DNA of 64,000 bases from Mucilaginibacter dorajii (lineage in GTDB: Bacteria; Bacteroidota; Bacteroidia; Sphingobacteriales; Sphingobacteriaceae), in contig NZ_JANTYS010000001.1 in assembly GCF_024808255.1 (NCBI RefSeq), positions 523,618 through 587,617 of the forward strand, in the 5' to 3' direction. The translations under genes were made by a program, and so were the position numbers. Each line of letters starts with the position of its first letter. Positions within the stretch are counted from its first letter, which is position 1. Below are positions 44,948 through 53,211 of the stretch, in pieces. The notes beneath the pieces were generated by a model, which was not told the DNA's origin, did not search any database, and saw only the letters and a list, made by a program, of their open reading frames with translations.

Positions 44948-47062
44948 ATGAAAAGTACCTTACTATTTACGCACGACGACCGGCTGAAGAATCGGCCGGT
45001 GTCTTTTAAAGAGGTTGACGAACAGGCCCTGCATGCCATTGTGCAGGCCGCCGTTAACGTTGAGTTGTTTACCATCCCATTGTATATGACCTCGTTGTAC
45101 TCCCTGCAGGGAATGCATGAGATGAACAGCAAAGGGAATGATTTTTACCTTGGCCGTACCTGGCCGGGTATGGCTGCAACCGCCAACCCCACCACAGATA
45201 ATGAAAAGGCCTTTAATGCCGTGTTTAGCGTTTTTGTGGCCGAAATGCTGCACCTGCAAATTATATCAAACCTGGCCAAGGTGGTAGGTTACGAACCTAA
45301 ATTTACCTGCGAGCCACTGCAGGACGAGGAAACCTACGCCTGGAAATGTTATGGCGCTGATAAAACCGTGCTGCCTCACATCCTGGATTTTGAAGATTGC
45401 GTTGAGCCATTCAATAAAATAAAAGTTAAAACCGGCCCAATGAACCTGGAGCAAATGGAACTGTTTTTGGCCATTGAGGAAACCGAGGGCGACGCGGAAA
45501 AAGTTATTGACCCCAATAAAATGGCAAAGTACAGCCAAAAAGCGCCATTTGATAATTGGAAGCCGGGTACAGATTTGCCATGGTTTGGATCGATAGGAAA
45601 CATGTACCTGCAATTGTGGAATTACCTATCTATAACCTATACCGATGGTTTAACACTTTGGGATATTGTTTTTGAAAAAGGAAAAGTGAATGGAGGCCCT
45701 GCGGTACAAAAGGAGATCTTTAACCCCGAAAGGATCGATCCGCCCGTAAAACCACATCCAATAGTTGATACAAACGATTGCGATGCCAAAGACGCCGGGG
45801 ATGACGAATATCCGCACATAGCTACCAGCATTCAAAACACCGAATCGGAAGCTGCCTTGCTGGATGCCATGAACATGATTAATGGTATTACCGATCAGGG
45901 TGAAGGCGGCGGCGTAATTAAAGAGATCCTGGAGCGGATGAATAAAAATAAAAGCGCCAACGCACCAATGAACCTGAGTGCTGTGCAGGAACAGTTTAGG
46001 CCAAGTTGCCCTGTATTAAAAAATAAATACCCGTCATATACTGCTACAGGTGCCGATGCGCCATCTGCTAAAGCCGACGCGAGGCATACATTTGGTAAAA
46101 TGGATCATTTTGAAACTTTTGGTTTTGTAAAGAAGCTGATTGAAAAGGGCGATATTACCACCTGGGATCAATGGCATGCGGCAGGGAACTCCTGGTCGGC
46201 AGAATCATTGCAGACCGCGGTTTATAACCCGGCACACAACCCGCAACTGCCGGCTTCCGGCGATATTGCAGGTGCTTTAAACCGGTTAAAACTTAATGAC
46301 ACAGCCGATGGTAAAAACTTTGAGTTGTTTAGCCGTGCTTCAACCGGTGCAATAGCCGGCGTAACCAAGGTACTTAACGACTATTTTAAGAATCCAAAAA
46401 CCAAATTCCCATACCCATCTATGGGGGGCTCTGGCGATAGGATATCTATTTGCTGGGCTGTTTTTGGTAAAGCACCAGATATAAGTTTAGGTGTTACCTC
46501 GCCGGATGATAAACCGATAGACCGCGCCGAGCACCTTTACCATGCCTGCCAGGGCATGAGCCTGGATGATACCTTGAAGGATGATCCCGAAACCTGTGCA
46601 ACAACGGCCATTTACCATACCTGTAAAGGATCAAATGATTGTAAAACCGAAGGTGGCTGCGGCTTTGTTCAGTTAACTACCGGCGGAGGACTGTGCGGCG
46701 GCAAAGCCACCGCGTTTTACAAAACGCAGCCCGGATGGCTGGAGGCTAACGCGGCCTTACCTTTTAGCCCGCCGGCAGATAATGCCTGCAAAACTTTAGG
46801 TGGTTGCGCGGTGCCTATTTCGGCATCACAAATGTACCCTGCTCTAAAGGATGGGGAGGAGTACCGTATGCAGCTTTATGATTTTGGCGATAAACCTGGT
46901 TTTAAACCAAAATCGTTCGGGATTTTGGAGTACGAAAAAGGGGAGCTGGTTTATGATGTAGCCTGGAAAGCCTACCGCGCTGTTTTAGAAAAACGCGGCC
47001 TGCCGGTTCCCGAAAAACCAAAACCAAGTGATCTGCGTTTGGCATTTCCACCATCAACCTAA
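44948..47062 (+). CDS. VioB/ferritin-like protein with eight-cysteine C-terminal segment
   Basis: 704 residues from ATG 44948; a longer frame from 44882 would overlap the DyP gene. Residues about 25-240 match the ferritin-like domain of iminophenylpyruvate dimer synthase (VioB) proteins: metal-ligand candidates Glu39 in NVELFTIPLY, Glu99 and His102 in FVAEMLHLQ, and the Glu pair 177/178 in LFLAIEETEG. Residues 534-620 hold eight cysteines in motifs HACQG, HTCKGSNDCKTEGGCGF and NACKTLGGCAVP. These resemble, from memory, the Cys-Lys-Gly/Gly-Gly-Cys repeats of small peptides encoded beside DUF692 enzymes. The MNIO gene begins 15 bp downstream. No export signal. The natural reading is a diiron-type oxidase or oxygenase carrying a peptide segment that the MNIO modifies. 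Confidence 0.85.
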   Translation: MKSTLLFTHDDRLKNRPVSFKEVDEQALHAIVQAAVNVELFTIPLYMTSLYSLQGMHEMNSKGNDFYLGRTWPGMAATANPTTDNEKAFNAVFSVFVAEMLHLQIISNLAKVVGYEPKFTCEPLQDEETYAWKCYGADKTVLPHILDFEDCVEPFNKIKVKTGPMNLEQMELFLAIEETEGDAEKVIDPNKMAKYSQKAPFDNWKPGTDLPWFGSIGNMYLQLWNYLSITYTDGLTLWDIVFEKGKVNGGPAVQKEIFNPERIDPPVKPHPIVDTNDCDAKDAGDDEYPHIATSIQNTESEAALLDAMNMINGITDQGEGGGVIKEILERMNKNKSANAPMNLSAVQEQFRPSCPVLKNKYPSYTATGADAPSAKADARHTFGKMDHFETFGFVKKLIEKGDITTWDQWHAAGNSWSAESLQTAVYNPAHNPQLPASGDIAGALNRLKLNDTADGKNFELFSRASTGAIAGVTKVLNDYFKNPKTKFPYPSMGGSGDRISICWAVFGKAPDISLGVTSPDDKPIDRAEHLYHACQGMSLDDTLKDDPETCATTAIYHTCKGSNDCKTEGGCGFVQLTTGGGLCGGKATAFYKTQPGWLEANAALPFSPPADNACKTLGGCAVPISASQMYPALKDGEEYRMQLYDFGDKPGFKPKSFGILEYEKGELVYDVAWKAYRAVLEKRGLPVPEKPKPSDLRLAFPPST

Positions 47063-47077
47063 AAAATAATACCCCCG

Positions 47078-47998
47078 ATGAATATACCCGTTTTACCACG
47101 CCTTGGCCTACCCAATTTGGGCCTGGGCGTGGGTTTACGCAACAAACATTTTAACTACCTGCTCCATAATCCGGCGCAGGTTGACTGGTTTGAGATCATC
47201 ACCGAAAACTTTATGGATGATTTTGGCTTTGCCCGCCATGTGCTGATGCATGTGCGCAAGCAGGTACCGGTAGTAATGCACGGCGTATCGTTATCTGTAG
47301 GTAGTACCGATCCTATCAACTTTAAATACCTGGAAAAACTGAAGGCGCTGGCCGAAGCGATTGAGCCAGTATGGATCAGCGATCATTTATGCTGGACAGG
47401 TGTTGCGTACACCAACACACACGATTTACTACCCATGCCCATGACGCAGGAAAGCCTTACCCATGTTGCCGAACGCGTAATGCGGATTCAGGATTATTTG
47501 AAGCGACCGCTGATATTGGAAAATCCATCAACCTATTTGCAGTTTAAAGCATCAACTATTTCCGAATGGGGTTTTCTGTCGTCATTGGCCAAAACTACGG
47601 GATGCGGTTTATTACTGGATGTAAATAACGTTTTTGTATCGGCCAATAACCATGGGTTTGATGCACCCAACTACATCAATAGCCTGCCTCACGAGCACAT
47701 TGTACAAATGCATATCGCCGGCCCAACGGATTGCGGCGACCTACTGATTGATACCCACGACCAACCCGTGCCATCCGAAGTTTGGAAACTGTACGCTCAG
47801 GCGCAACAATTAACAGGAGGTGTGAGCACCCTGTTAGAATGGGATTCCAAAATACCCGATTACCCGGATCTGTTGATTGAACTATATAAGGCCCGTGAAG
47901 CTTTAAAAGGCAATATCCCGGTTCAGGGTGTTAACCGGTCAGAACAGGAGCCGGTATCAAATCCTGTCAATTTTCAACTACAAGCGGCAAATGGCTAA
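47078..47998 (+). CDS. DUF692 multinuclear non-haem iron oxygenase (MNIO)
   Basis: 306 residues, TIM-barrel family that includes MbnB, TglH and BufB; members install changes on cysteine or other residues of ribosomally made peptides. Metal-binding candidates are all present: His68 (VVMHGVSLS), His103 (SDHLCW), Glu148 (LENPSTY), Asp181 and Asn183 (LLLDVNNVF), His212 (QMHIAG), Asp225/His227 (IDTHDQP) and Glu254 (LLEWD). HDLLPMPM is also typical. It overlaps the DUF2063 gene by 8 bp, which argues for a fixed-ratio complex. There is no separate small precursor gene nearby. Confidence 0.95.
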   Translation: MNIPVLPRLGLPNLGLGVGLRNKHFNYLLHNPAQVDWFEIITENFMDDFGFARHVLMHVRKQVPVVMHGVSLSVGSTDPINFKYLEKLKALAEAIEPVWISDHLCWTGVAYTNTHDLLPMPMTQESLTHVAERVMRIQDYLKRPLILENPSTYLQFKASTISEWGFLSSLAKTTGCGLLLDVNNVFVSANNHGFDAPNYINSLPHEHIVQMHIAGPTDCGDLLIDTHDQPVPSEVWKLYAQAQQLTGGVSTLLEWDSKIPDYPDLLIELYKAREALKGNIPVQGVNRSEQEPVSNPVNFQLQAANG

Positions 47999-48848
47999 AG
48001 GGCAAAAATTGGCATTATTGCAAAACTGGCTCAAAACGGTAGTCACCACACCAGGTTACTTGTCCCAAAAACTGGGGCAGGCCAGGCATATGCATGGCCT
48101 GGATGAAACCGAAGTGGTGAGCGACCAGGGTAAAGCATCCGTATACGCCCGGTTAAATGTTTACGCGTCTGGCTATTTGCTGCGCCTGTTAGATTGTATG
48201 TATGCCGATTATGCCATCAGCAAAAAGTTTATGGGTGATGAGGTTTTTGACAGTTTTGCCAAAGCCTACCTGCTTTATCATCCTTCCACATCTTTTACCT
48301 TGTATGATTTGGGTAAGGCTTTCCCTACATTTTTAGCTAAAACAATGCCGCCCGCGCAGGAGGAAAGTGACCCCGCATTCGAAGAGTTTATGGCCATCCC
48401 CATTGCCCTGGCCCGGCTGGAACGAGCCCGGCAGGAAGCTATGCGTGCCCCCGGAACGGAGGATAAACCTCAGCTGGGACATGAAATTAGTGTTCAGGAT
48501 ATTTTATTTAACACCTTGAGGGTATCTACTCCCGGCTGTCTGCAGTTATTGGAACTGGATTTTCCGATGGTCAAATTTTTTACTTCGGTTTATCGGGATG
48601 AGGAGTATGAGCTGCCATCGCCACAAAAAACGTTCACGGCGGTAAGTCGTAAAAATTACAAGGTTACCATGTACGATATCACCGAAAGCCAGCACATGCT
48701 GCTAACGTTAATCCAAACCGGTGATACCCTGTACGATGCTATTAACACTACGGCATCATTTTGTAAGATCCCGGCATCAACTCTGATGGCCGATGTTTAC
48801 CTGTGGCTTCCCAAATTTCAAACAAATGGGCTTATTTACTTTCAATAA
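47991..48848 (+). CDS. DUF2063 MNIO partner protein
   Basis: 285 residues from the ATG at 47991, which overlaps the MNIO stop (ATGGCTAA); a longer frame from 47928 lies inside the MNIO gene and is unlikely. The N-terminal part (about 5-125) matches DUF2063: LLQNWLKTVVTTPGYLSQKL, ASVYARLNVYASGYLLRLLDCMYADYAISKKFMGDEVFDSFAKAYL. Family members pair with MNIOs (TglI/BufC-like role) and are thought to deliver the substrate peptide. The C-terminal 140 residues are less conserved. A strong hairpin follows. Confidence 0.9.
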   Translation: MAKGQKLALLQNWLKTVVTTPGYLSQKLGQARHMHGLDETEVVSDQGKASVYARLNVYASGYLLRLLDCMYADYAISKKFMGDEVFDSFAKAYLLYHPSTSFTLYDLGKAFPTFLAKTMPPAQEESDPAFEEFMAIPIALARLERARQEAMRAPGTEDKPQLGHEISVQDILFNTLRVSTPGCLQLLELDFPMVKFFTSVYRDEEYELPSPQKTFTAVSRKNYKVTMYDITESQHMLLTLIQTGDTLYDAINTTASFCKIPASTLMADVYLWLPKFQTNGLIYFQ

Positions 48849-48896
48849 GATCATTACTCGGTAAAACTAAACGATAGGAGTAGGCTGATAATGATA

Positions 48897-48979
48897 AAAG
48901 CCAAAGACGGGAAGCATAAAATATATCGGGTTGGTCCCGTTTATACTCTATCCCTAAAGCTTCCCGCCTTTGGCTTTTT
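48897..48979 (+). terminator. Long hairpin terminating the MNIO transcript
   Basis: Arms 48897-48915 (AAAGCCAAAGACGGGAAGC) and 48959-48979 (GCTTCCCGCCTTTGGCTTTTT) pair with one mismatch, ending in a T-run; a smaller CGGG/CCCG hairpin lies in the loop. The remaining spacer to 49243 holds only repeats. Confidence 0.85.
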
Positions 48980-49048
48980 GTGCTGTTTTTAAAAAGCTTA
49001 ATTGCTTTGTCCCAACACCTAAACGCATTTGTTTTTGACGTGGGAGGG

Positions 49049-49125
49049 CCTGTCAGTCTGAGCCTTTCGAAGACTCGTGCGAAGAGGCCTTTACCCGCTA
49101 TCCTTCGACGGCTACCCATGACATG
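49049..49125. repeat. Degenerate inverted repeat (CAGTCTGAGCCTTTCGAAG family)
   Basis: CAGTCTGAGCCTTTCGAAG at about 49055 and a diverged inverted partner (CCTTCGACGGCTACCCATGAC) near 49102. It is similar in type to interspersed palindromes common in this group. Confidence 0.5.
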
Positions 49126-49136
49126 TTGTAGTTCCC

Positions 49137-49169
49137 AGACTTACGAAGTTTTGAAAACTTCGTAAGTCT
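49137..49169. repeat. Perfect 33-bp palindrome
   Basis: AGACTTACGAAGTTTT, a central G, then AAAACTTCGTAAGTCT: 16-bp arms with a 1-base centre. It lies between the MNIO transcript and the convergent secreted-protein gene; it could be a bidirectional terminator or an interspersed repeat. Confidence 0.8.
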
Positions 49170-49243
49170 TTCGTCGCTTTGCCATTTTCCCTTCATTATC
49201 AATCACCCTTTTCGCTCTCTGCTTTAAGCCTTCCGCTTCCTCC

Positions 49244-50332
49244 CTACATATTTGCCAGCTTCACAGTAAACTTACCATCAAGTGTACCCGTCGTTCCGTA
49301 ACCTTCCAGTTTGGCGTGTACCGTGCCCTTGAACGTACCGTCGGTAAAGCTTACGATATTGATATTGCCGCCTGCGCAGTGAATCCCTTTTTCGTCGGGG
49401 TTCTTTTTAGGATCATTGGCGCAACCAAAGGCTTGCTGGTTATCGGTGTATATCATATACGCTGTGTTTTCTTTAGCCCGCTTTATGGCGTATTGCCCAG
49501 GGGCCATCCCCCTAAAAGTAAGGGTGAACATAATTTGTTTTACGCCGGCGTACCTTGCATTTTTTGTTACCGTAAAATGGCCCATAAATTGCATGGTAGT
49601 AATGTTGCTTTCACGTGCGTAAATGGCCTTGGCATTGCTCATGGCTACATCCATATTAATGCCCTTAGCTGCTGTGGCAGCCCGGGCCTGTTGGGTTACC
49701 TGGGCAAGTTGAGCTTGCAAAGCGGCCATTTTTGCCTGTTGGGCGGCGCTTGCACTTGGCGGTAACTGCATGCCTGCCAGTTGGTTCATTTGGTTATCGT
49801 TTGGTTTTATAATGTACTTTTCCTGCATAATGCCTGCTGTTGGGGCATCAAAGTAAAATACAATAGGATTGTCTTCAATATAAATGGTTTGCAGCAATAT
49901 TATTTTTGCCAGGCCCGGGCGGTTGGGCACCAGTTCAACACTGATGGTTGCACATCTGCCGGCGGGAATGGTAGCCGGCGCTTTGTAAGTAGCAAAATCA
50001 TCGTTTACGTTTAGGGTGCCCGCGCCCTGCTCCATTATTTTCCAGTTTTTTATTTTGTAAGGCTCGCTTGCGGGGTTGCTGGTATCGTACCGATAATCCT
50101 GTCCGTAATTGGCGTCGCCGGGGTTCATGGTTGCCGGATCGCCGGGGAAGATCTGCAATTCAACATTGACCTGGATCTGCTCGCCTGTTTCTACAATCTC
50201 TTTGTCGGGTTTTAAGGCAAACGCCACCGCCCTGCGGGCAATAGCCTGATCAAGCTGTTGCGGGGTATATTGCTGCGCTTTTGCGGCCTGTAAACTGCAG
50301 ATGGCAATTGCTATTAAGAATATCTTTTTCAT
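49244..50332 (-). CDS. Secreted protein of unknown function
   Basis: 362 residues, signal peptide ending AKAQ. The first half looks beta-rich and Ig-like (EIVETGEQIQVNVELQIFPGD, NWKIMEQGAGTLNVNDDFATYKAPATIPAGRCATISVELVP). It is followed by an Ala/Gln-rich helix (AAQQAKMAALQAQLAQVTQQARAATAA, about 195-221) and a C-terminal beta domain (GTVHAKLEGYGTTGTLDGKFTVKL). Two cysteines flank a short loop near residues 310-325 (FGCANDPKK, IHCAGG). No family recognised. A 402-bp repeat-containing gap separates it from the upstream secreted-protein cluster, of which it may still be part. Confidence 0.8.
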   Translation of the reverse strand: MKKIFLIAIAICSLQAAKAQQYTPQQLDQAIARRAVAFALKPDKEIVETGEQIQVNVELQIFPGDPATMNPGDANYGQDYRYDTSNPASEPYKIKNWKIMEQGAGTLNVNDDFATYKAPATIPAGRCATISVELVPNRPGLAKIILLQTIYIEDNPIVFYFDAPTAGIMQEKYIIKPNDNQMNQLAGMQLPPSASAAQQAKMAALQAQLAQVTQQARAATAAKGINMDVAMSNAKAIYARESNITTMQFMGHFTVTKNARYAGVKQIMFTLTFRGMAPGQYAIKRAKENTAYMIYTDNQQAFGCANDPKKNPDEKGIHCAGGNINIVSFTDGTFKGTVHAKLEGYGTTGTLDGKFTVKLANM

Positions 50333-50734
50333 TCTTTAGGTTTAATTTATGTTGATGCTTGTTTTGGTTATTACTCTGACGGTTATTATTTTGATGTTGC
50401 AGGATTGTTTCGTGCCTACCCATGAAGTATCCGGTTTTACTCAACCATTCGCTTGAACGCTGGCCACAACTCATCCCGGCTACGCTTCGCTGGACCACCC
50501 TCTCTCCGGCTAAAGCCGCAAAGAGGGTAGGGAAAACAAAAAACTTTTTAGCCCCTCTATGCGACGCAGTCGGAGAGAGGGGCAGACGGGCGGAGCCTCG
50601 TCGGGGTGAGTCTTCTGCGCCCGGTTTACGACATGCTCTCCTCCACAGCCCGCGGATTTAAAATTTGCAATGACGTGTTTTTATCAATCATTTTTTTGCC
50701 TTAGGTCTTAACTCTTGATTCTAACCTCTTGATT
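50333..50734. repeat. 402-bp spacer with interspersed repeat
   Basis: About 50495-50600 holds inverted CCCTCTCTCCGGC and GGAGAGAGGGG units (with AAAGAGGG and CCCCTCT between), a low-complexity palindromic repeat. The rest is not coding; no promoter was identified for the - strand gene at 49244-50332. Confidence 0.55.
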
Positions 50735-51748
50735 CTATCTTCCCCCCTCCAGTACCCAGCGCGAACTTTCGGCATCATCCCATATGGCGGTGCATTGTAA
50801 AGCGCCGCTTTCCATATTGAGGTAGGTGCTGTTACCTACATTCCTGATCCTTACCCTATCGGAGTTAGGTACAGGCTCAATGTACCACATGCTGCCGGCG
50901 TATTGGGTATTGGTATTGAGCTCGACAGTACCCGGTTTGCCGCTGCTTAAGCAGGTGTACATGCCCTTGGCTTTAATAATGTAATAGTTGGCCCCGTTAA
51001 CGGGGATTATTTCCCATTGCAGGTTCACGTGGGTTTGATCGGTATTGTTGGTACTTAAAAAACCGGCGCGGTTATCTACATAAGTGCCCTTCCAACTGTT
51101 ACGAATAGCATAAAAAGAGCCCCTGTTAAATCCATATGATACAGGTGGTGGTGGCGGCAACACCCCGGCGTTTTGTGTGTTTAACACCGTACCCACCGGC
51201 GACCCGGCATTCATGAGGTAGGTGGCCGTTATTTTCGGTTTTTCATTAAGCGGTACAATCACAATAGCGGTTGCGCTAATAGTTTCGCCGGCTTTTATCC
51301 AGTAACCGATATCAACAAAGCGTTTGGTTTTTATCGTTTTGTTTTGATCCTTGGAGTCTTTATCATCAACGTGCGCAAGTACAGTACAGGGGTTTGCCTG
51401 CAAAGTTGCCTGTTTGGAGGTAAAACGTGCGCCGGTTGCGTTCAAAACATCAAACTGAACAATGTACGGCGCTATCTCATTCAATAATATAAACCCGGTA
51501 CGGTACAAAATGATCTTTGATTCGGGCGAGGTATTGGTCACAAAAAATTTTACCGAAAACCTACTGAAATCGCCTTTATCGCTTACTTTTTTTACTTCTT
51601 CGCTGTTAATGTGGTAACCCATGGTAAGCCCGTTCACCTCTGCGGGCTGGGTATCGGTAACATCATATACCTGTTGTTGCTGTTGTGCACGCAGGGGTGC
51701 CGCAAATGCAAAAGCTGCCCAAAGGCAGATGAATAATTTGGCTTTCAT
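50735..51748 (-). CDS. Secreted protein with C-terminal ricin-type beta-trefoil domain
   Basis: 337 residues from ATG 51748; a longer frame from 51820 runs into the upstream gene. Signal peptide ends PLRAQ, then a Gln run. Residues about 35-190 form an unrecognised beta-rich domain (SRFSVKFFVTNTSPESKIILYRTGFILLN). Residues about 200-337 look like a ricin-type lectin fold (FYAIRNSWKGTYVDNRAG, NLQWEIIPVNGANYYIIKAKGMYTCLSSG, QYAGSMWYIEPVP, YLNMESGALQCTAIWDDAESSRWVLE). It starts one base after the stop of the upstream gene, so the two are coupled. Probably carbohydrate-binding at the surface or in the periplasm. Confidence 0.83.
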   Translation of the reverse strand: MKAKLFICLWAAFAFAAPLRAQQQQQVYDVTDTQPAEVNGLTMGYHINSEEVKKVSDKGDFSRFSVKFFVTNTSPESKIILYRTGFILLNEIAPYIVQFDVLNATGARFTSKQATLQANPCTVLAHVDDKDSKDQNKTIKTKRFVDIGYWIKAGETISATAIVIVPLNEKPKITATYLMNAGSPVGTVLNTQNAGVLPPPPPVSYGFNRGSFYAIRNSWKGTYVDNRAGFLSTNNTDQTHVNLQWEIIPVNGANYYIIKAKGMYTCLSSGKPGTVELNTNTQYAGSMWYIEPVPNSDRVRIRNVGNSTYLNMESGALQCTAIWDDAESSRWVLEGGR

Positions 51749-51749
51749 A

Positions 51750-53201
51750 TCATTTGGTTTTAGGGTTATCAATAAGCTGCTGAATGTTTTTAAGGTCGAT
51801 ATTGGCCAGTACTTTTGCAATCAGGTCGTTACCGCCTTCTACCATCACCTTTAAATTAAAAACAGTGATTTTGTTAACAGTGGGTGCGTAAACAGGAGTA
51901 ATACTTTTGATGCTGTTACCTCCGGCAGCCCCTGAGTTTACCACATTGAATTTGCCGTAGTAGATATAAACTTTATTGGGTGTCCAGGAACCATCCTCAT
52001 CACGATGGGCGGGTACATAAATATCAAAAGCCGAGCCGGGTATGGTATGCCGTACAACCGGCCGATACCTTTCACCGGTTACACCGCGCGCTGCTTCATC
52101 GGCATATAATGAATTGATGATCACTTTTAGTTTTACACTGCCCTCCATTTCCATCTGCTTTGTATCGGGCATGCTGGTGCTTAGCTTTTGCATGCCTTCA
52201 AGCATAATCTTTTGCTGCTGCAGGGCGGTGATCTTGTTGGCCTTAAGCAGGCGGGAAGTTGAATCTGACAAGGCCCCGATCTTTTTACTGTAGGATTGTA
52301 CATTAAGCGGCCCGTTATTAAAATCGGGTAATTTAAAAAACGACAGTCCATAAGTATCCTGCGTAAAAGGCCGGGTAGCCGCGTTTACACTTACCACGGC
52401 GCGCCGTTCGTTATTAGGGTTACAGGGATCAACTGTAGACAAGGGGCCTGTAACATCAATAGTAGCCCCGGTTTCGCGATAAATCAAATCGCCGGGCGCT
52501 CTTTTGCCTCCTGCATCTTCTCTGAAGCTTATTGCGGGTACCAGGTTGTTAAATGCTTTTTGAATACCGTTAAAAACTCTCCATAATAATGCGTTTTCAC
52601 AGGCTGATGGTGTACGTCCTATCTCCTCGTCATAAAACTTAGCGTATACGGTAGGGTCGCAGTTACAGCCGGGCATTTTATCGGTTTGCTCATATTTAGG
52701 TTCGCGAAACAGTTGCAGCGTGCCCGATATAAAACCATGAACATGATCGATAGTGCCCGGCGATGCACCAGGTTGGTCATAAACGGCATTACCTGCAAAT
52801 GTCAGGTAGATCTCGCCGGCGTTAAAAATGTTGTAATGCACGCGCATAGGCCGGTGGTCATTATCCGGGTGGATATAAAATTCTGTTTTGGTTTTACCAA
52901 GGATGTTAAACTGATCGCCCTGGTATTTATCCTGGTAAACTACGTTGGTATCGGCGCGGTCATCTAAAATAATAATGCCGATATCTGATGATCCGTTTAC
53001 CATCAGGTGCCTGGCACCGGTATTGGGGTTTACAAACCAGTAGGTGTTGTAATTTTTGTATTTGACCAGGGGCACCGCTATCGATTTTTTTACCGATGGG
53101 CCACCGTTGAGCGGACTAAACTCGTAATTGAACGTGCCGGTTTGTGCCATGCTTTTTATCGCGCAGCAAAACAAAATGATAATGATGAGGTGCTTTTTCA
53201 T
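51750..53201 (-). CDS. Secreted protein of unknown function
   Basis: 483 residues from ATG 53201 (signal peptide MKKHLIIIILFCCAIKSMAQ). Recognisable stretches are TYWFVNPNTGARHLMVNGSSDIGIIILDDRAD, a CNCDP motif around residue 180 and a long helix (LLKANKITALQQQKIMLEGMQKLSTSM). No family recognised. Tight spacing on both sides (10 bp before, 1 bp after) places it in the middle of a secreted-protein operon. Confidence 0.8.
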   Translation of the reverse strand: MKKHLIIIILFCCAIKSMAQTGTFNYEFSPLNGGPSVKKSIAVPLVKYKNYNTYWFVNPNTGARHLMVNGSSDIGIIILDDRADTNVVYQDKYQGDQFNILGKTKTEFYIHPDNDHRPMRVHYNIFNAGEIYLTFAGNAVYDQPGASPGTIDHVHGFISGTLQLFREPKYEQTDKMPGCNCDPTVYAKFYDEEIGRTPSACENALLWRVFNGIQKAFNNLVPAISFREDAGGKRAPGDLIYRETGATIDVTGPLSTVDPCNPNNERRAVVSVNAATRPFTQDTYGLSFFKLPDFNNGPLNVQSYSKKIGALSDSTSRLLKANKITALQQQKIMLEGMQKLSTSMPDTKQMEMEGSVKLKVIINSLYADEAARGVTGERYRPVVRHTIPGSAFDIYVPAHRDEDGSWTPNKVYIYYGKFNVVNSGAAGGNSIKSITPVYAPTVNKITVFNLKVMVEGGNDLIAKVLANIDLKNIQQLIDNPKTK

Positions 53202-53211
53202 GGTCCCAGGT

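Noticed and set aside
44882..44948. Longer N-terminus for the ferritin-like protein starting at 44882
   Set aside because: It would overlap the DyP gene by 49 bp; the ATG at 44948 gives a normal start with the conserved domain shortly after.
50422..50661. 79-residue + strand frame
   Set aside because: It lies in the interspersed repeat of the spacer.
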